Below the pieces are notes generated by a model, which made no database searches, was not told the origin of the DNA, and saw only the letters and a list, made by a program, of their open reading frames with translations. A program made the translations under genes and the position numbers. Source: Liolophura sinensis (lineage: Eukaryota > Mollusca > Polyplacophora > Chitonida > Chitonidae). From it: a stretch of DNA of 64,000 nt. The stretch is taken from contig NC_088300.1 in NCBI RefSeq assembly GCF_032854445.1, positions 56,704,984 to 56,768,983 of the forward strand. Reading direction: 5' to 3'. Numbering within the stretch: position 1 is the stretch's first letter; each line of letters starts with the position of its first letter. This document shows, in pieces, positions 45,631-60,600 of this stretch.

Positions 45631-48600
45631 CTAATTGTTGGGCATCTTACAGAGGAAATGTATGGGTAACATCTTGATGTCGTCGTTGAGACCTGTGACA
45701 CTGTCAAGCTTCACCACACCCTCTGCACCGTCAATACTTAACAAGGTGCCTGTTGATTCACGCTCTTCTTGACCCAGTATAACCTTAGCCTGAAAGAAAG
45801 ACATAATGAAAGTTGGATGAATTCACTTGTATTCAATAGGTCCATCAAGATAGGGACGATTATCTCCCCTTAATTTAGAACCGCTCTGTACAACATGACT
45901 GTGTACATCCAATTCAGTACTGACTGTACACAATAAACAGTGCAAAAGTCTGACCAGGCTGTGTTGGAGTTGACTTCATCATATCTGAACAATTTTCAAA
46001 ATGAAAATGCAACAACTCACAGATATTGATATTGTTGATGCAACTTATTTTTTTCACATTAAGATGCATTTTCAATGAAAGGCTTCTACACACGTAAATA
46101 AAGCACTTCACCTTGATACATAGGCAAACAAACTAAAATTGCTTGAACTCTTCTATCCTCTATGTACTTACTCTATCGCCCTTCTCTGGAGGGACTGGCT
46201 GTAGATGTACGGAGGCCACATTGACAACCTTTGCCAGATCCGGGATGAATACAGAACACATACCTCCCTGAGGGAGAGAAGTATAAACAATGTCACACAG
46301 CTAATCACAGTAAATGCTGGACAAACCAAAACAAAACAAGCCTAGTCTTATATTATCAAGACTCTCACTGACTGATTTAACACAGGAGTGTCAGAATGGT
46401 CAGGAGATCTTTATTTATTTATTTATTTGATAGGTGTTTTACGCCATACATAAGAATATTTTACTTTTATGATGACGGCCAGCATTATGGTGGGGGGAAA
46501 CTGAGCAGAGCCTGAGGGAAATCCACGACCATCCACAGGTTGCTGGCAGACCTTCCCACGTACGGCCGAACACGAAGCCAGCATGACCTGAACTCACAGT
46601 GACCGCATTGATGAGAGGCTCCTGGGTCATTACGCTGCGCTAGCGCCCTAACCAACTGAGCCACAGAGGTGCCATCAAGTGATCTTGCTTATGCCTTGAA
46701 CACCATGTAATCATAGTTAGACAGTCTTAATTATTAATCTAATACCTGATGATAAATCCTTTTGCTTCCACTGAACACCCAGGGACACCCTTTTGTTAAA
46801 TGTTCCCAGAAAAGTCCATGAACCTATGAAGAGAAATACTCACTGATACACTGCGTATAACCCCAGTCTGTAGGATGAGGTTAGCATCTTCGTGAGTCTC
46901 TTTGATTTTCACCTCAATCTCGGTTGTGTGCCAGTCTGTTGTGTTGGATTCCATGGCTGAAAATATAGATAGTAAAGCATCATACAACACTGGGATTGGT
47001 AAAGCATCATACAACATAGGGATTGGTAAAGCATCATACAACACTGGGATTGGTAAAGCATCATGCAACACAGGGATTGGTAAAGCATCATATAACACTG
47101 GGATTGGTAAAGCATCATGCAACACAGGGATTGGTAAAGCATCATATAACACTGGGATTGGTAAGGCATCATACAACACTGCAATTGGTAAAGCATCATA
47201 CAACACTGGGATTGGTAAGGCATCATACAACACAGGAATTGGTAAAGCATCATACAACACAGGGATTGGTAAAGCATCATACAATACAGGGATTGGTAAA
47301 GAATCATACAACACAGGGATTGGTAAAGCATCATACAACACTGGGATTGGTAAAGCATCATACAACACAGGGATTGGTAAAGCATCATACAACACTGGGA
47401 TTGGTAAAGCATCATACAACACAGGGATTGGTAAAGCATCATACAACACTGGGATTGGTAAAGCATCATACAACATAGGGATTGGTAAAGCATCATACAA
47501 CACTGGGATTGGTAAGGCATCATACAACATAGGGATTGGTAAAGCATCATACAACACTGGGATTGGTAAAGCATCATACAACACTGGGATTGGTAAAGCA
47601 TCATACAACACTGGGATTGGTAAAGCATCATGCAACATAGGGATTGGTAAAGCATCATGCAACATAGGGATTGGTAAAGCATCATACAACATAGGGATTG
47701 GTAAAGCATCATACAACACAGGGATTGGTAAAGCATCATACAACACAGGGATTGGTAAAGCATCATACAACACTGGGATTGGTCAAGAATCATACAACAT
47801 AGGGATTGGTAAAGCATCATACAACACTGGGATTGGTAAAGCATCATACAACACAGGGATTGGTAAAGAATCATACAACACATGGATTGGTAAAGCATCA
47901 TACAACACTGGGATTGGTCAAGAATCATACAACAAAGGGATTGGTAAAGCATCATACAACACTGGGATTGGTAAAGCATCATACAACACTGGGATTGGTA
48001 AAGCATCATACAACACAGGGATTGGTAAAGCGTCATACAACACAGGGATTGGTAAAGCATCATACAACACAGGGATTGGTAAAGCATCATACAACACAGG
48101 AATTGGTAAAGCATCATATAACACTGCGATTGGTCAAGAATCATACAACATAGGGATTGGTAAAGCATCATACAACACTGGGATTGGTAAAGCATCATAC
48201 AACACTGGGATTGGTAAAGCATCATACAACACAGGGATTGGTAAAGCATCATACAACACTGGGATTGATAAAGCATCATACAACACAGGTATTGGTTAAG
48301 CATCATACAACACTGGGATTGGTAAAGCATCATACAACACTGGGATTGGTAAAGCATCATACAACACAGGGATTGGTAAAGCATCATACAACATAGGGAT
48401 TGGTAAAGCATCATACAACACAGGGATTGGTAAAGCATCATACAACATAGGGATTGGTAAAGCATCATACAACACAGAGATTGGTAAAGCATCATACAAC
48501 ACAGGGATTGGTAAAGAATCATACAACACATGGATTGGTAAAGCATCATACAACACTGGGATTGGTCAAGAATCATACAACAAAGGGATTGGTAAAGCAT

Positions 48601-51600
48601 CATACAACACTGGGATTGGTAAAGCATCATACAACACAGGGATTGGTAAAGCATCATACAACACAGGGATTGGTAAAGCATCATACAACACAGGGATTGG
48701 TAAAGCATCATACAACACAGGAATTGGTAAAGCATCATATAACACTGCGATTGGTCAAGAATCATACAACATAGGGATTGGTAAAGCATCATACAACACT
48801 GGGATTGGTAAAGCATCATACAACATAGGGATTGGTAAAGCATCATACAACACAGGGATTGGTAAAGCATCATACAACACTGGGATTGATAAAGCATCAT
48901 ACAACACAGGTATTGGTTAAGCATCATACAACACTGGGATTGGTAAAGCATCATACAACACTGGGATTGGTAAAGCATCATACAACACTGGGATTGGTAA
49001 GGCATCATACAACATAGGGATTGGTAAAGCATCATACAACACTGGGATTGGTAAAGCATCATACAACACTGGGATTGGTAAAGCATCATACAACACTGGG
49101 ATTGGTAAAGCATCATGCAACATAGGGATTGGTAAAGCATCATGCAACATAGGGATTGGTAAAGCATCATACAACATAGGGATTGGTAAAGCATCATACA
49201 ACACAGGGATTGGTAAAGCATCATACAACACAGGGATTGGTAAAGCATCATACAACACTGGGATTGGTCAAGAATCATACAACATAGGGATTGGTAAAGC
49301 ATCATACAACACTGGGATTGGTAAAGCATCATACAACACTGGGATTGGTAAAGCATCATACAACACAGGGATTGGTAAAGCATCATACAACACAGGGATT
49401 GGTAAAGCATCATACAACACTGGGATTGGTAAAGCATCATACAACACAGGGATTGGTAAAGCATCATACAACATAGGGATTGGTAAAGCATCATACAACA
49501 CAGGGATTGGTAAGGCATCATACAACATAGGGATTGGTAAAGCATCATACAACACAGAGATTGGTAAAGCATCATACAACACAGGGATTGGTAAAGAATC
49601 ATACAACACATGGATTGGTAAAGCATCATACAACACTGGGATTGGTCAAGAATCATACAACAAAGGGATTGGTAAAGCATCATACAACATAGGGATTGGT
49701 AAAGCATCATACAACACTGGGATTGGTAAAGCATCATACAACACAGGGATTGGTAAAGCATCATACAACACAGGGATTGGTAAAGCATCATACAACACAG
49801 GGATTGGTAAAGCATCATACAACACAGGAATTGGTAAAGCATCATATAACACTGCGATTGGTCAAGAATCATACAACATAGGGATTGGTAAAGCATCATA
49901 CAACACTGGGATTGGTCAAGCATCATACAACACTGGGATTGGTAAAGCATCATACAACACAGGGATTGGTAAAGCATCATACAACACTGGGATTGATAAA
50001 GCATCATACAACAAAGGTATTGGTTAAGCATCATACAACACTGGGATTGGTAAAGCATCATACAACACAGGGATTGGTAAAGCATCATACAACACAGGGA
50101 TTGGTAAAGCATCATACAACATAGGGATTGGTAAAGCATCATACAACACAGGGATTGGTAAGGCATCATACAACATAGGGATTGGTAAAGCATCATACAA
50201 CACAGAGATTGGTAAAGCATCATACAACACAGGGATTGGTAAAGAATCATACAACACATGGATTGGTAAAGCATCATACAACACTGGGATTGGTCAAGAA
50301 TCATACAACAAAGGGATTGGTAAAGCATCATACAACACTGGGATTGGTAAAGCATCATACAACACTGGGATTGGTAAAGCATCATACAACACAGGGATTG
50401 GTAAAGCATCATACAACACTGGGATTGGTAAAGCATCATACAACACTGGGATTGGTAAAGCATCATACAACACAGGGATTGGTAAAGCATCATACAACAC
50501 AGGGATTGGTAAAGCATCATACAACACAGGGATTGGTAAAGCATCATACAACACAGGAATTGGTAAAGCATCATATAACACTGCCATTGGTCAAGAATCA
50601 TACAACATAGGGATTGGTAAAGCATCATACAACACTGGGATTGGTAAAGCATCATACAACACTGGGATTGGTAAAGCATCATACAACACAGGGATTGGTA
50701 AAGCATCATACAACACTGGGATTGATAAAGCATCATACAACACAGGTATTGGTTAAGCATCATACAACACTGGGATTGGTAAAGCATCATACAACACTGG
50801 GATTGGTAAAGCATCATACAACACTGGGATTGGTAAAGCATCATAACACACTGGGATTGGTAACAGCCGAAAAATGCTTACGACTTTCGGCTTGGTTAAC
50901 TTACCATATGCCAAAACTGCCTCTTGGGAAACGTTTTGGCATTTATCAAAGCTTTGCAGGGCACAAGTTACACAAGTCTTCATCTTTTTGTGTTTATTTA
51001 TTTCATTGGTGTTTTACACAATATTCAAGAATATTTCACTTATACGACGGCGGCCAGCATTATGGTGGGAGGAAACCGGGCACAGCCCGGGGGAAACCCA
51101 CAACCATCCACAGGTTGGTGGCAGACCTTCCCACTTAAGACTGGACATCTTTTTGGGAATCGTTTCACCTGTCACTAAGCCGATACTACTTTCACAATTT
51201 CCCTTTATAACTGAAGGCTCTGCCATTGTTCCACTTGTTATAAAAAGATTTTGTCATCGTAACAAGTAGACCTTCACTTAAAAGCACAAGGCTGCAGACA
51301 ACTTCAAATTTCTTAAGTACAGCATAAAAAGTTAATAAGATCAACCACAGGTACACACTACTGTATAATGGCATAAAGATGCTCATTAAACAAACATGCA
51401 AATTATATAATCAAACATTGACCTTGAAAGACAAGATTCACAGTAATGCATGTTGTAGCAGAACCAGAACAATGGCATGGAGTCAAGAAAGTTTTTGTAT
51501 TGCAAATTCACAGGTAACTTACCTGAACCAGGTGTCTGTGGAGTGAAGGGGTTACCAGGGGTCTGGGGGCTGTACCCTGATGGGGAGGGGGTACCTGCAT

Positions 51601-54600
51601 ACCCACCAGGGGATGGGGTTGGCTGGTATCCTGCTGGACTAGGGGTGCCAGCAAATCCAGACGGACTTGGGGAGGCTGGAACACAAGAATTAAATTTAAA
51701 CAATATAAGATGTATGGCTGTTTGGATTTCTATTGGCCCTTCCAAATGGAGATCATCTAAACTACACATTTTAACACTTTGTTTATGCAAGGCTGAAGCA
51801 TATGCTTTAACATGAAATTTGTGACAGAAAACAAGCAATATTCAGGAACATCACAATACCACATTATCCAAAGATGCCGATAATGCTTTCAGACCATCTA
51901 CAGATGCATCATTATACACACATGTATTCCTTCCTTGAAGACCACAGGGTTTAGTTATGACATAAACTCTTACCTTGATAGCCAGCAGGTGAGGGTGAGG
52001 CCTGATAGGGGGAGTAGGCACTGCCCGGGGTCTGAGGGGTGTAAGGCCCCATGGGGCTGGGGGTGTCTGCCTGGTATCCCGGGGTGGCCGGGTTAGGTGT
52101 CATAGCTCCATAGTCAGCAGGAGACGGGCTAGGTGAATCCTGATACTGGTAGTCAAACTCATTTGTTCTGATCAAGAAGGAAGAGAAATTAGCTAAATAT
52201 TGATACATCTCCTACAAATATATCACCATTCATACTTATATTATACTACTCATAGTAACAGTAATAAAATTTTATTGACTTTATATCATGATATAGAACA
52301 GTTTATTTATTCAAAGGTGGTCCGTTTCACTGATGAAGGAATCTAGAGAGATTGGAAAAAAACAGTGTTCTTTGGTACAGCTATGTAACCAAGGCCCAAA
52401 GAACAATAAGGCAAGGGAATCACAAAAATTCCTCGTACTTAATGAATAATTTACTTTCCCACAACTGGCGATCAATACTCGCCATACACCTGTGGAACTG
52501 TTCAGTACAGGTGTTTTACCTTGAGGGTGTGTTGGCATTTGCTGGGTCCCAGGCCCCACTGCTGCTGGGTGTCCTACTGCCCTCATGCAGCGGTGTCTGG
52601 CTGCCATAATGAGGTGTGCGACTGCCGTCATACAATGGTGTCTGTGAGCCATACATGGGGGTCCTTGATCCAGAGTGCATTGGGGTCTGATTTCCATACA
52701 TTGGGGTCCTGTTGCGAACAGATGTCGCACCACCAGGCCTCTGGCCTCTGTAATATACAGAACATGTGTCTTAGTCAAGAAAAAGGCCATGTCATATATA
52801 ACAACACTCAGTTCAATACTATTCACATGTTTTTATAAACTGTCAGACATGAGACAAAATCTGTTCATGGGAGAGCATCTTCCATGGAATGCAAATCCAG
52901 ATACAAACTAACTGAGGTATCATTTTTTACAACACATCTAAAGTAAAGCTACCTGGATGTCTTAATCTACAAGTCACAAAACCTCAACAGTCATAGATAA
53001 GATTCTGCAAGTAACAGCTAGTAATCTGGGAATTAAGTTACCATGGTGCAAAAAGTTTTGTGAATCTAATACAATGTGGACTACACAGCTTGGACCAAAG
53101 TAAGGTTTTCTAATGAGCTATTTGTCACAGTTGTACTTACGTGAGAGAGCTAAGACGAGATCTATCCACAGATATTGTTTTACAGCTGGAATGGAGTTCA
53201 ACTCTAGCAGTGGATTCTGTAGCATCTTTCACAATACCAATATAACCTGCAACACAATCAAATTACACACAGTTGAGTAAAATCTTAACAATCACAGATC
53301 TAAAACATCAAATAAATTTGCCTTATCATCCATGGCACTGTCGCATGACCATTTGTTCATAACTGACAAAACAAGTATACATGTAAAGTTCCGTGTAATA
53401 AGCCTACATACCTTTAATAGGTATGTATAAAATCTGACAAAAGAAATTATGAAGGTTCGTCAAGTAATGCTGGTAAACTCCTACCTTTAAATGGTCCTTG
53501 TACGATTCGTACAGTCTGACCAATCAGCTCCTTATCCCTCCTGCTTAATGCTCCACGTCCCCTTCCTGGAGTCCCGCCTCCAGCACCACCTCCTCCTACT
53601 CCACTGCTGGGGTGGGACGGGCTCGATAACCTTGGGGACATGGGAGCAAATCCTCCAATGCTCAAACTAGATGTCTGCTTAGAGCCACCTGCAAGAGCCA
53701 GGTGCCGGGCACGACAGACAAAGTATCCTCCATTCTCCGTCATCATACGAGAAAGAAGGAAAGCAAAACTCCTGAACAAGTGTTTGATCTCTCCCTGTCT
53801 TCCCTTAAATGACAGAAACATACTATTATGACATGCCTGTGTACGGGACATTAATGTTTCAAATAATTTTGCAACAACAGCAAATTTAATCAACATGTCG
53901 ATTAACTTACTAATGTGAGAGGAGAATAACACAATAAATTTGTTTCAAAATGCAACTTCACTTTTCGAGGAAGTATAAATTCTTATGGCGATGACCTCTT
54001 AAGTCAAAAAATTACAAAAGACAATGACAACATTAAATGATTTATTTATTTATTTGATTGGTGTTTTGTTTAGAAATATTTCACTTATACGACAACTGCC
54101 AGCCATAAGGTGAGAGGAAATAGGCTAGAGCATGTTAGAACCCCTAGACCATCTGCCGGTTTCTGCTAAACCTTCCCACTCATGGCTCAACATTAAATGT
54201 GCACAAAATATAAATGCATTTCTGATCTTGATGAAAGTCATACATGCTAAAGTCAAAATGACTTGTCCGATCAAAAAGTCAAAACATACCGAATGCGGAC
54301 CATCTATCACTTTCACTATGTCTTTGACTTGTATATTGTTGTTCTCTGAATCCAATGCCACAGCATTTCTTGTATCTTTCTTTCTGCTGACTGCTTGTGG
54401 TTTTACACTCAAAACCTGTCAACCAAACCATACACACGTACATATAAAAACGGCATAGCAGTGGTAAATGTGCCCTATACTAGATAACTGTGTTGCCCAT
54501 TGTTGAAGTTAAATGCTTCAGGTAACCACAGAATGAAGATTCGTTACTAATTTTAGTACTCTCTAACCATCAATAGAGACAAGGGTTTTATGAAACCTTT

Positions 54601-57600
54601 ATATGTGCCAGTAATGTGTATCACCCTAGAAAGAGAACAAAACCTACACTTGATAACAGTACATGTGATATACACTACCACAGGTACTACTAGCTACCTG
54701 GTTCCAAAAGGTACAATCAAATACTTACCTTATTAAACATGTTTAACACTTGAAAATTTTCTTTCTCTAGGCGCACAATGACCCCTACAGTCTGTGGGCT
54801 GAAAGAGAAATAATGTCCTCATGCAGGGATAAATAAAATTAAATAATCGTAGTGATTCACAAAAAAATGAAAAGATGGAAAACTCTACACTAATAGGGGG
54901 AAAGAGGATGTAGATTACATGTAGGTTCTACCTAGTCTGGAATGGATATACAAATAAACAAAAAAAAAAAAAATGAAAGCGAAACAAATTTGTTACATTT
55001 ACTTACAGTAACTTTTAATGACACAGAAATAATAATAAGAGGAATAATTTTAGATATGTTCAGTACAATAGAATGGGCATATACACAACAAAGTTATCCA
55101 ACTCACTCTAGCTGTACAAGATCTCCAAACTGAAACTGTCCCAGTGAATCTACACCAGTAGCCACATCAGTACATAGCTGAACGTCTTTGGGTAGCACTT
55201 TTAACTGGAACACATAAACAAAATGTGCATGAGACTCTCATGATTTATAAAATAACCAGGCCCTGGGATCATGAAGCAATCTTAGACTTAAGTCAAAATT
55301 TCAAATCACCTTAATTTTGTTATTTCTTACGTAAGAAGGCCAAAATATTGCTTGACAGTATAAATTCTGGGTAGTTATTGTACAACAAATTTCAGCTAAA
55401 ATAAGGGAAAAGAAAATACCAATTTAATGAATAAAACTATGACTTCAGTCTAAGTTCACTCTGTGATCCCAGGAAACCATCTCTGGGTTATCGCTATGTT
55501 CCAATCCAGTGAAATATAACAATTTAAAGAAAAGAAAGTTCAATAATATGCCACATCTTGATCAATGATCATATAGCTTAAACTGTCTTCAACTCAATAC
55601 TTATATCTGGGTTTATAAATAAATGATTGACACTGCAGATCAAGTGGCTCCATTTGGTTCCTCCCGTTATCAACATAACATTGAAATACATGTCCATGAT
55701 CTAATACATTCTGAAGGAAACAGAATTATGCAAATTCGTCTTCTTCACATACACACATGTACATTTCCTCTTTAAACTTGCCTCAATATGGATGCAATAA
55801 TGTCACAATGATGTTTAGCTGTAATCATTCATTTCTTCTTCATAGAAAAGTTTTTAGCTAAGTTATGAACACTAAGACTTACACATAATACTACATTTCT
55901 TTACTTCAAAAGGCAGAGTGTAAGCATTAACTTCGGCACTACTGGACTGACCTCATGCATGGTAAGGTCAGAGAAGAGGACGACCATATTCTCCTCCACA
56001 CGGACGATTAGCCCTGTGTCACCCTCGTAACGCCCACCTATCACCTTCACGTGGTCACCCATCTTAAAGTGCTTCTTCAGCTCATGGGCAGGAAACTCCA
56101 GTAAGTCCTGCAAAGAGAGCATAGCTGGAAATTACTAAAGATACAATCCAAGCTTCACAAAAACCTACATGTACATCACCATGAATTATACTTAAGAATT
56201 TTAAAATCACATTTTAGATTTTGTTTCAAGAAAATTCATAGAATTAATAGCTCTCCTATTTTAGTAAATATAGCATGATAAAACTTCCCACTGAGTTCAA
56301 CTTGAACACAATGTGAACTTATAGTGCAAAAGACAGACATATCCTCTCACCTTCAGATCCTCGTGTTTGGGCATCATGATGACTTTATTGCCATCCACCT
56401 TCACAATCTTTCCCTGGAGATGAATCAACTCTCCCTCACACACTTCCACAAAATCCCCAGGAGCAAAATTATGATTGATTTCTGTTGTGCTTTTACCTGG
56501 GATTACTGCAGTTGGGTTAAGGACAATAATACAGAGGAAATGTGCCAGTATCTAAATACCCTAACTCTTCTAATTTTTGGGACACCTGGTCTGCTCCCTT
56601 TGGCCCATATACTTTTTGGCAGGAATATTTAGTTTCTTTTATTTCACATGGTTAGTCCATCTAATGAACAACATATTCATGTTTTTACTTTTCAAAAAAA
56701 AAAATGGGAAAGAAATATAATTCTTTGCTTTCAGCAATACTCAAAATTAAAAGAACTGGGGTCCAAGTATTTGGACAAACTTGGGATATGGACACAATGT
56801 CTTCCATGCAGAGCAAGACTTTACTTTAAAAATTATTGAAAGTTTGACTTCTATTAATAGATGTCATTCAGAGTTGTGAGCTGTCCACAAAAACCTCAGT
56901 GTAAAGATACATTCCATATCCATTGCCTCTGGCTGCTCCTCAAAGCGCTCCAATTCAGCCAGTGTTGGCTTAATACCTTCAGCCACCTGAAGGAAAACCA
57001 TTAAAACTACCAAATCACTACATAGCTCAAATCACACACTGATGCACTGACAGCTACAAATGTATCAGGAGCTTCACCGTACACAGAATAAAATCAATCA
57101 TATCAAAATGAGACAGCTGTACAGGAGATATCAGAATAAAAACAAATGTTAAAAGACACTTCAACAGCTCGCATTAAGGGGCGTACCTTTACTTAAACAC
57201 TATATACTTAAATGTTAAGCTTGAGCTGTGGCTCATTTATGTACATGTGGAAAAGTTTATGACAGAATTGCAATCAAAGTGTTGCCATATTATAGGGATC
57301 ACTTCACATCAAAAGATACTACTTTGCAAGCATTAAGTCAAACTTAAGGCATTGGTCACATAAGGAGTACTTCAATGTGACATTGGTCACATAAGGAGTA
57401 CTTCAATGTGACATTGGTCACATAAGGAGTACTTCAATATGACACTGGTCACACAAGGGGTACTTCAATGTGACATTGGTCACATACGGAGTACTTCAAT
57501 GTGACATTAGTCACACAAGGAGTACTTCAATGTGACATTGGTCACATAAGGAGTACTTCAATGTGATAATACAACTTACAATGGCATTGGTCACAAAGTT

Positions 57601-60600
57601 TTTGAAGAGAAAACCCTTCCTGCTGTATCGGTTAGATTCAAAAATAAGGTAGTCTCCATCCATGGTAACTTCACCTCCAATATTCCTGTCATCAAAATAT
57701 ATTTATTTCATTTAACTGTGTTGCAACAAATATTTCAAATGAGCAGAGGTTTGAAAATAATACAACTGTCCCAAAGAATAAGGTTGCATCTATGGTATCT
57801 GGGGCTCATTCAAACATGTCCTATCAGCTGCTGTAATTCTTCAACCTTTTGCAATGGTCTAAACTGTTGGGCCACAAAGTGTGTGAAAAAAAATCTGTCT
57901 GATGCATGTTTAAAAGTTATATGCTTCAAAAATACTCACTGATCAGAAAAATAATGATACAGGTATCATTAACTGCTTTCCTTAAATGTTGATAAAAATG
58001 TCTGAAGGTGGTTCTGCCACCATAGAAACTGCAATTATTTTGACAAATTTCATTCAATCTAAAAAGCTGAGATAAAGCATTTACTTAATTGAATAAAAAA
58101 ACTAATATCAAGCATTACTTTACTCAATGAAAAAAACTGAGATTAAACATCTACTTGATTGAATCATACAACTAATACTAAGCATTACTTCTCATTGATT
58201 CAGAGGACTGAGATTAAGTGCACAGTTATCTGACCTGATGGCATCAACATCAAACAGTTTGGGTGGTGGTTTGCCACGGCGTTTTCGCTTCTCTGCATCC
58301 TGCAGACAAAGTAAGTATTTATAGTGGTAAATTCTTCCACTTAGATGAGCAGATATGGTACTCTTATTATTATTTGCATATGTTAAGCTATTTTATACAC
58401 CCATGAGATCCTTATTTCTGGTATGAAAATGTACTTACAGACATCCAAATTTAATAAAATATATAAAGTTTTGATTTCATAGCTCCCTGCAAAATACACC
58501 TAGCAATACGAGATACGAGAATAACAGTAGGTTTATATCATCAACTACCACACCTTGTTCATGGACAAGTAGGCTAAAACTTACCGCAACATTAGAATTC
58601 CTCAGCAGTCCTCTGGGGCGAGAGTAATCAATTCTGGGAATGAGTTTGAGGTTAACGATGTTCTGTGACGGCTCAACATAATACACCTGGGTCACATTAA
58701 AAATACCCTGATTAGTAAAGTTACCTGGTAGTAATCATATGATCACAGATGATGTGAGCGGTTATCAGACATAGTTTTTAAGTTGTAAATATGACAACTG
58801 AATAGTTCATGAACATGATAAAATATATAAAAACTACATCAAAAATGGGCAAAGTGATTATATTTTACACAATTTCAATTGCAGAATCTATGAAGTGAAG
58901 TATTTTAGGTAACGACAGAAAATTTAACAACTGAAATCTCACCCACCTGAGCCAAGTCATCCTTATACAGGCCTCTTTTTAAACGAACCCAGGCCTTAGG
59001 TTTAAGGTCAGATGTCTCCTTCACAATTCTCAACACATCTGTCATCTCTTTGATTGGAACCATCTAGGCAAATAATAATCACATATTAGAAACCAGGTGA
59101 TACAGCAGGTGAATGTCTCAGAAATTTTTCAACGATAAAATAATAAGGGTAAAACAATACAGAAGCATATCACGATAGATCCAGACATTCATAGGTCATT
59201 TCTTTTTCCGATGAATTTTAATACACATCACTTTTTTTCTTCTTCTGCTTGCTAATGTGTGCAGGACTTACCTGTTGTTGCCACATGCCCATTCGCAGAT
59301 TGCCCACACCCTCTATAGCCTGCTTGATGTGAGTCTGTTTGTAGGACTCCACATAGATATAGCCCTTCAGGCTCTCTTTGGCTATCACTGACTTTATTTG
59401 CAACGGCTGAAAAAAGTAAGGTGAAACTTTCAGAATTAGCTTAACCTGGAGCAGTTTAGTGTTGGTAAAATGCAATAATGACAAAGACCTTATATATGCA
59501 TAGTGACATTCTCTCTTGGTAACATTCTGATTATTTTGCCATATATCCATGCACATGGGCCTTATCTCCAGACAAAGGGCTGATAAAATATCATATACGT
59601 AAATATTATGTACTACTAAGGCCAGTCACGGTACAAAGTTGTTGCATGAAGTGTATTTTTGACGATATTTCTCAGGTGGTAATGTGTAGTCGTATACAAT
59701 CTAAGCTCAGGCTGATTCTGTAATCTTTCAATCAGTCAGCCCACAGTATGTGTGCCAAGCTGTTTCTCAATGACCAGGCTTTTCAAGGCTAAGCAACTAA
59801 ATGACCACTGATTATCCAGGCTTTTCAAGGCTGCTTATCAACTTCCAGTACCCCTGCATATTACATATTACTTGTAATCATTCAAACAACATTGTGGTAA
59901 GACCTAAAAATCCAAAGTGCATTCAGGATATTGATGTAAAAATTATGTCCTCTAAAATACTCAGGTATCAGAAACAAATTATACACACCTCATCTGTAAA
60001 CTGATATGCTATAAACTTCCTCATGAGTGCAATAGCAGTGGCTCGTTCCTCTCCCATCCTACACTTAACAACCCACAGATTAGGGTCCCTGTAAAGGACC
60101 AAAACATAATTCATTTATTCCTGATTGTTGGTCTTCCAGCAAACGACAAGATGCCATTTCTAACAACTGGTAAAACTAGAATCATAATCGTCATTCTCAT
60201 ATTAATAAAATCTTGCCCGAAACACTTTAACGTCAATGAATTCCATATTGTGTAGTGAAGGGTATGTTAACAAACATTGAAGCCACAAAATGGCTAAATG
60301 TGTTCTGTAAATATTTCAATGTGGTAATGACAGTCAACAAGCTATATTGACACAATAAATACATCTACATATATTGTCTCAGGCACAGACAGACACTAGT
60401 TTGCCAGTTCATTTGCAATGCTGGTCCCTCAATTTGACTGACAATTCTGCCTAAAACCCCACAGGGGATGCTACGTACTTGACTCCTGGAAGCAGGCCCT
60501 GTTGTGTGATCTCCTCAGACATGCCAATGCCTTCCCCATATCTCTCAGCAGCAGATACGTCGGCATACTTCCTCCTGTAGTAATCTTCTATCTCTTCTTC

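Noticed and set aside
46902-50844. Very long open frames (up to 1,311 codons) across the 27-bp array as protein-coding genes
   Set aside because: They are forced by a period divisible by three, are open on both strands and have no start context or independent exon structure. Only the frame continuous with the SPT5 exon is of interest, and that is reported as inference.
46971-50864. CRISPR array
   Set aside because: Units are directly adjacent with no unique spacers, in an animal intron.
51386-51838. Separate proline-rich gene
   Set aside because: It is a SUPT5H CTR exon (51523-51675) plus read-through into flanking introns; splice sites and phase fit SPT5.
53447-53932. Stand-alone glycine-rich KOW protein
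   Set aside because: It is SUPT5H exon 53485-53803 with intron read-through on both sides.
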